Positions 55,751 through 64,000 of a stretch of 64,000 bases of DNA are shown piece by piece (position 1 is the stretch's first letter; every line of letters starts with the position of its first letter). The position numbers and the translations under genes were made by a program. Source of the stretch: Schistosoma mansoni. Its lineage: Eukaryota > Platyhelminthes > Trematoda > Strigeidida > Schistosomatidae. The stretch is from the NCBI RefSeq assembly GCF_000237925.1, contig NC_031498.1:18299004-18363003 (forward strand), written 5' to 3'. Under the pieces are notes generated by a model. That model saw only the letters and a program-made list of their open reading frames with translations. It made no database searches and had not been told where the DNA came from.

Positions 55751-58160
55751 TTAGATTGTGTGCCAGCTACAGTGTTGTTTGCTGTAAGTAGGTTTCATAA
55801 TTCGTGGTCCTCTTCTTGTTTGTATCTTAGTGTCTCGAAATTTACCGTAGACTGTTGCATCAAATTCATTTCTTGTCGAGATAATGATTTTCCTGACCTT
55901 TGACATGTCGTATATCACTTGTGATCTGTGATATATAGTCAAGTTGTCGAACTTCTCGAGGTGAGTATTTATCGACTTTCGCTTTTAGTGAATCGGTCAA
56001 TGGTTTGTGATCCGTAAAACCTATGAAGTCTCTGTCTTCTAACATGTGTCAGAAATGCTCAGTGGTTAGGTAGATTGCAAGAAGTTCTCGCCGAAAAGTA
56101 GAGTACCTTGTCTTTGTTAAATAATGTCTTTTTAAGAAGAAAACAATTGGTTTCCAGGCGTTTTTGAACAGTTGGTTTTGGATACCGCTTGCTGCTTTGT
56201 CCGAATCATCCATCATCAAAGCAAGTAGGGAAATGTAACACGGATACATCGACGTGGAGGATTGAGCTTGTTTATCTTTTAGCTTCAACAGCCTCAGAAC
56301 TCAGTTTGAATTCTTTTGGTTTTTCTTTTAAAGAGTCTTGCAAAGGTTGAATTAGTTGTGCAGAACCGGGTATGAATCTGCGATAAAAGTTGTGTTACAG
56401 AACTAGGTATGGGGTACTGCTTGATGGTGTCCACTTCTTTGATCGGCGTAATTCCTTCTGGGCTTGCTATGTACCAGATAAATTCTAGAGTTTGAACACG
56501 GAAAATATATTTACTTTGATGTATGTTCATTCCATCTTCGTCCAGCCGTTTTAACACTGTTCTTACATGCTGTTCGTGTAATTGTACATCGGGACTGGCA
56601 ATTAGCAAATCATCTTTATACCCCTATACAAATGGCATGTCTTGAAATAGGTTATCCATGAATCTTTGAAATGTGAGTGTCGCGTTCCTCAAGCTGAATG
56701 GCAAGCGTATAAACTTCAACAATCTAAAATGTTTAGTAATAACTGTCTTGAAGATATCTTCATTATCTACCGGGATATTATGATATACCCTCAGTCAATT
56801 TCAGTGAAGATGTTCATACCCTGTAAACCGTTCGTGAAATCCTGGATATGCGGTATTAGGTACCTATCTGGTACGGTTCAACGGTTGATGACTCTGTAAT
56901 ACGCGCACGGTCTCCAATCGCCTTCATTTTTCTTTGGAACCATATGCAAAGGGGATGCCTATTGACCACCAAAGGGACGTATAATACCCAGCTGTAGCAT
57001 GTAGTCAAATTCGGTCCTAGTCACTTTAAAATTATATGGTGCTATTCTCCTGGGTCTGACAAACACAGGTGCACCTTCGCTTTTGATCGTATGACTTACT
57101 TTTAGCTTGCTTTCGGAAAGCTGTGGGTTCGGTTAAGTTAAGTTAGGAAATTTAGCGAGTATAACCTGGAATTTCGCTGTTGGTACTGGGGGAGTTTGTG
57201 TCAAATTGAGAGATGTGACGTGACTTTTTAGCCTTTTGTGTAATTCGAAGTTTCTTTCAGTGTTAAGCGTCGTTTTTTGGTTTCGACTAGAAATTCGTAT
57301 CTCTTTGAAAAGGCCATTTCCAGTATTGCCAGATCTAAATCGGTTACAGTGAAAACCCAGGGGAATTGCCTCCTGAACTCTGAATCTACAGTTAAAGTTT
57401 TCTGCCCATATATAACGATTTTAGTTTTATTGGCAGCTTGAGACGTAACTGGGGACGTTTGTCGACCCAGCTTAGTTTTGTTTTAAGGGATTATACTAAG
57501 AGCAGCGCCAGCATCTACCGTGAATTTCAAGCGTGAGTTTCCGTTCCCAACATAGAACAAGCCACCGTTTAGGCGCCTCTCCTCAGTCTTCGCGACCTGG
57601 GGGGTTATTTGTTTCCCGCATTCCTGGGATTCTGTTTGAGCCAGGCGCATGGTTGTCTGCACTGGATGGGTTGACAACAAACACCCAGTGGTACAAACAG
57701 GACTGTCATGACTGTCTGGACATTTGTGACCTGCTTTTGACTTCAATCTTGGGCGTTATGGCTGCCTCTCCGGTTTCTATGACTCATTCGCTTTTAGGCG
57801 ACAGCCTCAGTGAGACTTTTACCACTCGCGATCAGTCCTATGAGTGAGTCCCTTAATGATTCTTCTTGTGCGTGATTTATCGTGTGTAATCCGGTCGGGG
57901 GACCTCCTTTTACTTTTCTGTCGGCTATACGCGCTAAATGAGATAAAGTGGTTCCAAGATCTTGAGCATCCGAGCAGTTTTGGACGGAACACGAGAGAGC
58001 TTGTATCCACTCTAGTTTTAGGGCTATTTCGTCTACTCTATTGTCATCCACTAAGACTTAGAGGTGACGTGAAAGCTGTGACGGCGACCTATCAACTGTT
58101 TCTCCTTGAAAAATCCTTCGGGTTGTTTGACCGTCTGATCATGACAAACGGTTTATTATC
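55751..58160 (-). mobile_element. Gypsy-like (Ty3 type) LTR retrotransposon relic, gag end to RNase H
   Basis: Read on the minus strand: a gag-like part (58051-57750), aspartic protease (LKFTVDAGAALSIIP near 57520-57483; DTGA has become DAGA), reverse transcriptase (about 57100-56290: RLPFSLRNATLTFQRFMD, then GYKDDLLIAS near 56620 in place of YIDD/YVDD), RNase H (56288-56049: DDSDKAASGI, PIVFFLKRHYLTKTRYSTFRRELLAIY) and a linker with QVIYDMSKVRK near 55930. Stops and frameshifts break it; no integrase or flanking LTRs seen. The order is that of Ty3/gypsy; CsRn1/Boudicca-type membership is a guess. Confidence 0.88.
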
Positions 58161-58519
58161 TTTCGGCTTAACATAGTGTATGGTTGTGGTGATGGTGGGC
58201 TTAGAATCAAGTCACAGACGTCTTTGGCAACTGAATGAGAAGGTCAGAACGAAATTCTCCATAGCGAATTCCCTCGGATTTAACATTGTGTCTCGTGACA
58301 TAGAGCTTTACATAGGCAAACCACAACTCAGGGTCACTGCGATCGAATTCCGGAAGTCCGGCTTTCGCGTCATAATAGTGCAAATGGATGAGATCTCATT
58401 TCTTACTGTTACTAAAAAATCAGACTTAACTAGATATAAAAGAAGCCCTTAAACCTTAGTATACAATCAAAACTAAAATATTTACTCGAAGAGGGAACTG
58501 AACTCAGTGTTTATGGTGT

Positions 58520-59210
58520 AGTCATACATACTTACTCACTTAGTTACGACTGTTACCTCTCATGGAGAGGCATGGGCTGATCACCGGCATTCTCCATACA
58601 ACTCTGTCCCGGACAACCACTCCAGTATTTTCCAGTTGCTGTCCATCCTTTTATGTGTACTCACGATTCTCGACGCAGTGTGTTTGTCTGCCTTCCACTT
58701 TCTCGTTTACCTTCAGGATTCCAGGTTTACCTCGTGATTCAGTTTGATGACTTCCTCAATATATGTCTTTCCGATTCCGACGTATTTCCTAATTTCCTCT
58801 TCAGTTGAAGGTTTATTTGTTCTTTTCACTGTAGGTTGTAACTTATGATATCCAACCAATGGACATTGAGTATTTTACATTGACGATTGTTTATAAATAC
58901 TTGTACTATTTTGGTGATGGTTGTAGTAGTTCTCCAAGTTTCAGCCCCGTAAAGTACAACTGTCTCGATGTTCGTGTTGAAGATTTTGACCCTGGTATTG
59001 GTTGACAGTTGTTCTGAGTTACATATGTTCTTCAACTGTAGGAATGCTGTCCTTGCTTTGACAATCATCGTCTTTACGCCTTCATCAGACCCTCCTTGTT
59101 GATCAGTGGTGCAGCCTAAGTAAGTGAACATCGGATGAAAAATCCCAGATATCAAAGCATTTGGTGGCCGATGAGTTGTAATGTGCAGTCGTTTTAAAGT
59201 CACCAATTAC
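58520..59210 (-). mobile_element. RTE/SR2-like 3' fragment
   Basis: An open stretch at 59206-58826 (minus) encodes [38 protein letters not shown] and VVLYGAETWRTTTTI, close to residues about 790-900 of the complete element at 2864. The remainder to 58520 is the frameshifted 3' end. Confidence 0.88.
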
Positions 59211-59289
59211 TTTTATCCCCAAGTTTTGCATTCCTGAATTCGTGGAAGTGATGTACTGTTGATAGTATGCTGTTAGTAATCACCATGTT

Positions 59290-59880
59290 CGATGTGTATT
59301 AGCCCATTCCCCCTATATTTCATCTCCAGGCCTCTGGATTAGGACAATCTAACTTATTTGCCTTGGCTAGCTTGCGAGTCAAAAGTTTTAGCCTCATTAC
59401 TTATTGTTCTCCACATTTTCGACATCATTGGCAAATAATAATTTCAAGGACTTAAGCAGTACCATCAATTCATTATCATAGAGAAGGAAAATATGGGACC
59501 TAAAATGGTGCGCCCAAGTACATCACTTTTTACCGGCCTTCGTTCACACAATGTACCATTTACCCTAGCCCCTTTTCCTCGATTACAGAGGAAGTTTCTT
59601 ATCCACTCTTGTAGGGCACCTGCTATTCAAAAGCTTGAGAGCTTCTGAATAAGCCCTAAATGAGGAACTTTGACAAATCTATCGCTAAAAAATATGAATA
59701 TCACATCAAGATATAAACCATTAACTTGAGCCCCCGTCCAACACACCCTCACTATTAGTAAGTTGGTTAAGTATGAATGTTCAATCCGAAACCTGTTTTG
59801 CTCAAAAAACAACAGATCCTCTGATTTAATGGGACTTAGCAAATTAGCTAAAACTATTTTTTCAGGTAACTTAAATGCTA
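59290..59880 (-). mobile_element. CR1/Jockey-like reverse-transcriptase relic
   Basis: The minus strand reads RFRIEHSYLTNLLI, LYLDVIFIFFSDRFVKVPHLGLIQKLSSF, then in other frames GALQEWIRNFLCNRGKGARVNG, TILGPIFSF and LLFANDVEN, an ordered series of reverse-transcriptase motifs with the catalytic Asp pairs partly lost. Confidence 0.78.
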
Positions 59881-61299
59881 TGCTGATTAGGCAGGGCTAA
59901 CAACAACCAAATCTTTAAGTTTTCCAGAATAAATGACTTTAGTTTATACTGAGCCAAGATGTCTAGATATAGCAGGAGATAAAGATTAGTTTGTCATGTA
60001 ATGAATCAGACAATTTAGATATGAAATAACCCATTTTGTCAACGGTGGTTGAATCCCTTGCTACTCGGGAATACTTATAAATCATACCATTTTGTAGGCT
60101 ACATAGAAGTCACGAAGCGGATTCTGCAGGTTCTACCATACTAGAGTTATGAGCTGGGGAAACAAGCGGCAGTGCATAAGAATGTTACTAATGGTTGTAA
60201 AACTGAAATGCAGATTATAAACGTTAACAAAATATATGACCTCTGCGCCTAGACAAACAGTTGATGGCTGAAGAATAGTAAAAACAAGATACAAAGCCAT
60301 GTACAGTGCAAAATAGTTCGGTTAATGCATGGTCGTTAAGTTGAAAACGTTAATTTTAGTTATTTGCTCAGTGCTTATCGTCACTTCCCTCTGGACAGCT
60401 ACTATAAAAGTCTTTGTCATAACTTCGGAAGCTACATCCAAATTTTGGACGAGATACAGTGTTTCAAATAGCCGAAAACCAGAATAGAATAGGCAATAAT
60501 GACACAAGGAACATTTTTATCCAGCAAATACAATAAGTTTCAGTCACTGATATAGTGAAGTTTTTCGATACCATTATTAATTACTATTGTCTAAAGTAAT
60601 AATAACCAGCGTTAATGCCACCTATACTTCGTTTGGATAATCTCGCAGACCCTGAACTCTAATTGCAAAGTATAAGCACTGAGTACATGAACTAAACCAG
60701 GGTCACAAATTTCGATATGCTGGTGCCAAAATTGGAACGTTAACACAATTGATCAACGAAAATGTAACACGGTATTATATTTTTGAGATAGTGTTTACTT
60801 GCTTTTTTTCGCAAACTTGATTAATAATGGACAAGATTTCACAGCTTGAGTGCAATAAACCACGTTCAAAGTTCGGATGAAGTAAATATCCTAAGAACTT
60901 GTGTAAAAGTGCGACACAAAAGTCGCTTATAGTAATTTAAATATCTGAGACTCCTGTATGATAGTTAAGAACAGCTTGAATACTTCACTCAGTTTATAAG
61001 TTAATCACGTGACAGTTGAAGACCTTTTATCTACGAGCAATGGCTTTGTTTGGACACAATTACCTAGTGTTTCCTGACCATTGAGTTTAGCCCTGAGACC
61101 TTTCCTAAAGAGGATACCGTTCCCTTGGAATATGTTTGAAAAAGAGCGACTATAAGGGTACACAGACTACAAAACAAACCTGTAGCGGTACAAGAGGATG
61201 GTGAGAGATGTAAAACAATAGTGTAGGACAATGCTCAGTATTTTTGCTAGCAGTAAAGACCACTGATACGTTTCAGTGTTGAACCAAACTTAAAAGGAC
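59881..61299. other. Non-coding region upstream of the plus-strand gene
   Basis: No exon or element recognised. Confidence 0.5.
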
Positions 61300-61530
61300 A
61301 ATCACTTAAGAGAGGACAGGAAAGAGCTCACACAAAAATGCGGAACTTCTACTCATTTTGAGTCCATGAATCGCAGGACTCCCTAACTGAAGATATAGGG
61401 ATGTTGCTCTCCACGGAATCTTCCGGAAGAGGGCTCAACGATTACTTTAGTTCAGTCAATACTAAGGAGGGGACCATTTTAAGTGTTACTGATCGATCCT
61501 CTTTATGGTTGATTCGATTGTTTCTAACTT
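61300..61530 (+). mobile_element. CR1-like fragment upstream of the plus-strand gene
   Basis: A stretch reading GLNDYFSSVNTKEGTIL resembles the region just before the reverse transcriptase of CR1-like elements. Frame broken; short match. Confidence 0.5.
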
Positions 61531-61832
61531 TGGTCCAAAGAGGGAGCACAATAGGAACCACATCCATTTGCAATTAATAAAGCTCTCTCACTACCCATAA
61601 ATGGAACCCTAAGGAACAAACCGTTCGCTGATTTTCCTAAAGTTGAAGTCAACAGCTCATTTTTGTTGGTGTGTTGTTAAAAAGACATTTTATTGACTTA
61701 TCTATTGCGAAATTACACGAAATAAGAGATCCGGATGTGGAACCTTAGTAAAAAGTTTTAAGGTTTTTCTTTACTGCCCATTCATTGAGCACCTTGGATT
61801 TATGTCATGAGTACATATGTCCTTGACCTAAG

Positions 61833-62664
61833 GTGATCATAAACAGTAAATTTTCAAAAGTAATGGAAGGACTTCCGATGCTTTTTCAAGAAACTGTCTC
61901 TCTTATAAAGGAACATTTCTGGTCAAGAAGTGCGTTAGCTCTTTCCAAAGAAGTAGAACCACTTTTTTCAAACTTATCCATTGTTAAGGATTTTAAGGAG
62001 AAGTTAGACTATAATGATAAAGCATTTGATCTATTCACTGAAATTTTGAAGTTTCGCAGTATATTAAAGCCATGTGTGACGAAGCTTTACAAATTTTGCA
62101 GTTTTACACTACTTCCGTCATTCAAAAGCGAGTTTGTTTGTAAGTTGATTCTCATGCGTGAGACAAGTCACGGATAAAATTTACACATAACGTTCCAGTA
62201 AATAATCATAATTTTCACAGTTCTTTTTTACGTATCACTACTTGGAATGGAGACCTTTGGAGAAAACGGATTGAGGCACTTTCTTTGTTGTATGAAAGTT
62301 CAATATTGTAAAGAAGTAAGTTCACCAACATACTTATGTATGTCTCTCTAGTTCCTTAGATTTTTATGTTCATCTGAAGTAATGCACGAACTGAAATCGG
62401 AGTGGATTCATGTTTATGATGAATCGTTTGTGGATAAATTTTTGATTGAACCTCTAGTAAGGTTAGTTTATATCATGAATAATGTAATTATCTGACCTCA
62501 TTTGTGTACTGACATATTACTTCAAGTTTACTCAAATGGACTGTCAATTAAAATCAACAAGCTGCCCAAATATTGATACTCTGAATGTTTATAGAGTATT
62601 AACATTTTTAAAAGCATTACGTCTGTTAATTGTGTTTGCTCTTTACGCCTTTATTATTTCTTGA
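61833..62664 (+). CDS. Unidentified plus-strand gene, at least 4 exons
   Basis: Predicted exons 61833-62139, 62221-62315, 62352-62456 and 62527-62664 (TGA at 62662) join in one frame. Donors are GTAAGT, GTAAGT and GTAAGG; acceptors are CACAG, TCTAG and TCAAG; introns are 81, 36 and 70 nt. Short introns near a 5' end are typical of schistosome genes and support a start here. ATG at 61833 gives 214 residues, the ATG at 61863 gives 204; I slightly favour 61863 because an AAACAG sequence resembling an acceptor lies between them. The product is hydrophobic and probably mostly helical, with segments LIKEHFWSRSALAL, FLFYVSLLGMETFGENGL and a Leu/Phe-rich end; no family recognised. It may be a partial model: the last exon and stop are the weakest, and more exons may lie past 64 kb. 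A CR1-like relic lies upstream. Confidence 0.6.
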
Positions 62665-63072
62665 TGACTTTGTTTATGCAAGTGTATTGTCTACCCACTT
62701 ACTAGCGTATATCACTGTTAAACATTTTTAGTCACAGCTCATAACATATCTTAGTTTCAATGTGTGTATTTTCAAAGTACTTACATATGCTTGTGAAATG
62801 ATCAATTTTTTTATTGTAATCCTATTATCTTATCATTTATTATGGTTGTTCTTTTTTGTGTGTCAATTAAACATCTGTCTATTCTTAAAAACTTATAAAT
62901 TTAGCGTAGCGTGGTTATTGTTCCTGTTTGTAGCCGGCATGTGTTCATTCGCCGTAGCTACGTACTTCCATATCATTATTCGTAAGACCCTTTTAAATTA
63001 TACTTTTATAACTTGCAGCAAGTAATATTTCTATTATCAGAAGTGGTTTTGTGGGTATTACAGTCATTTTAA

Positions 63073-63182
63073 TAGTTGAAATCATGAATCAATTGAAGCT
63101 AGATCACCATGGAAAATCTAGAAGCACTGGACCACTGTTTCGTCCCCAGTGGTTTAGCTTCAATTGATTCATGATCCCAACT
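63073..63182. mobile_element. Two SINE (family B) tails in inverted orientation
   Basis: AGTTGAAATCATGAATCAATTGAAGCTAG (63076 on) and its partner AGCTTCAATTGATTCATGATCCCAACT (63156-63182) form an inverted repeat of about 28 bp; between them are eroded ribozyme-like pieces (CACTGGACCACTGTTTCGTCC). Sequences over 20 bases are cut here only in description: the arms are 63073-63100 and 63155-63182. Confidence 0.72.
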
Positions 63183-63242
63183 ATTAAAATTACAATAATA
63201 TCCACAAAACCCCTTCTGATAATAATCAACGTATTTTCACTA

Positions 63243-63597
63243 GTGACTGACTTCAAGAGGTATTTCCTAGAGTTCTAATGAGAAGCAGTGGCCAGTGGAG
63301 TTCATTCAGGTCTGTCGTGAGATAACAACTCACTGAAGACGTTGGTGGATGTGTTGCTCGATTTCGTGGATCGGTTGGAAATTAACACCGTTGGATGCTG
63401 GCTTAGTGGTCTTGAGTTTAAGCGCTCGCGCGCGAAACTGATATGTCCTGGTTTCTAATCTTGCGAGGCGGGATCATGGATGCGAACTGCTGAGGAGTCC
63501 CGTGATAGGACGAAACGGCCGTCCAGTGCTTCCAGGTTTCTTCATGGTGGTCTAGCTTCAATCGATTCGTTATCTCAACTGTTAAAATCAATATTTT
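63243..63597 (+). mobile_element. Hammerhead-type SINE (family B), near full length
   Basis: Same order as 12290-12645: GGCCAGTGGAGTTCATTCAGG head, A-box region CTTAGTGGTCTTGAGTTTAAGC, a decayed B box, ribozyme core and tail TCATGGTGGTCTAGCTTCAA. It lies about 580 bp after the last predicted exon of the plus-strand gene. Confidence 0.87.
63482..63530 (+). ncRNA. Hammerhead ribozyme, best family B core
   Basis: CTGAGGAG, stem II GTCC-CGTGATA-GGAC, GAAA, self-complementary CGGCCG and GTC^CAGTGC are present. Stem I (GAACTG with CAGTGC) has one mismatch. Probably the most complete family B core here. Confidence 0.8.
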
Positions 63598-64000
63598 TAT
63601 GTCCATACTAGGGCGCTTATCAATGTTCCAAACAAATTACAAATTAAAGCATGTAGATTTTATTCCGAGTATTGTTGCTGCTAACAGTATTGCCCTGCAG
63701 ACTTATCTCAGTTTGATTTTAAAGTTTACTTCCAACTCAACCACTTGGTTAGAATCCTCATTAAGGACAAGCACCATCATTTTATGTCCACTGGATGTAC
63801 TTTGAGTTCAATACGCAAAAGGATATAGTGTGATTGGTAGTAGAATCTGGGACACACGTTCGGTCTTATTGGGACTCACCGCCTAGATTTACGCTTGAAA
63901 GCATGAAAATCATCCTATGGTGACCTTAGAGAGATTTATTTAATTAATATTGCATCTAAAATACTAGCTTCAATAGTTGCCTGACGCCTGACAAAGTTTT

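Noticed and set aside
62762-63025. 87-codon hydrophobic ORF after the plus-strand gene
   Set aside because: Could mimic a membrane protein, but the composition is what T-rich DNA gives; no conserved pattern seen.
1-64000. CRISPR arrays, operons, ribosome-binding sites
   Set aside because: The window is eukaryotic with spliced genes. Tandem repeats seen are microsatellites only.

Overview
The window looks like nuclear DNA of a blood fluke (Schistosoma or a close trematode relative). The reasons are: strong AT richness with very sparse coding sequence; a gene with tiny introns at its 5' end and kilobase introns further on; tRNA-derived SINEs carrying hammerhead ribozyme cores (the Sm-alpha type); an RTE/SR2-like retrotransposon with a TAAG-repeat 3' end; CR1-like, gypsy-like and Penelope-like relics; and long TA arrays. 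The species cannot be fixed by eye. There is no sign of prokaryotic organisation.

The main host gene is on the minus strand, from 50932 (ATG) down to 19906 (stop). I could assemble 12 exons with consensus splice sites and one uninterrupted 505-residue frame. The product is a drebrin-like/Abp1 actin-binding adaptor: an N-terminal ADF-H domain (exons 1-5), a low-complexity middle (exons 6-11) and a C-terminal SH3 domain (exons 11-12). Introns 1 and 2 are only 32 and 40 nt; introns 3-11 run from about 1.2 to 6.4 kb and hold most of the mobile DNA between 20 and 50 kb. Exons 8, 9 and 10 encode three copies of one short motif in the same register. A second candidate gene lies on the plus strand at 61.8-62.7 kb (at least four exons, three short introns, about 204-214 residues); I do not recognise its product.

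Layout. 1-19.9 kb is gene-free and repeat-rich: a nearly complete RTE/SR2-like element with a 14-bp target-site duplication (2864-6017), a decayed Penelope-like element (13.26-14.15 kb), three RTE fragments (15.2-17.8 kb) and several hammerhead SINEs. 19.9-50.9 kb is the drebrin-like gene, whose introns contain SINEs, a Penelope-like fragment flanked by a 239-bp inverted repeat (35.7-36.8 kb), a 57-bp foldback (38.8 kb), many pieces of one non-LTR reverse-transcriptase family and a pair of about 700-bp inverted copies of it (47.57-49.42 kb). 50.9-61.8 kb is almost wholly retrotransposon relics: CR1-like on both strands, one gypsy-like pol and an RTE fragment. 61.8-64 kb holds the second gene and two SINE insertions.

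No new multi-gene system is apparent. The items most worth a second look are the repeated exon module of the drebrin-like gene, its run of seven frame-neutral exons, three SINE families with hammerhead cores in one window, the precise inverted repeats, and the unidentified plus-strand gene.
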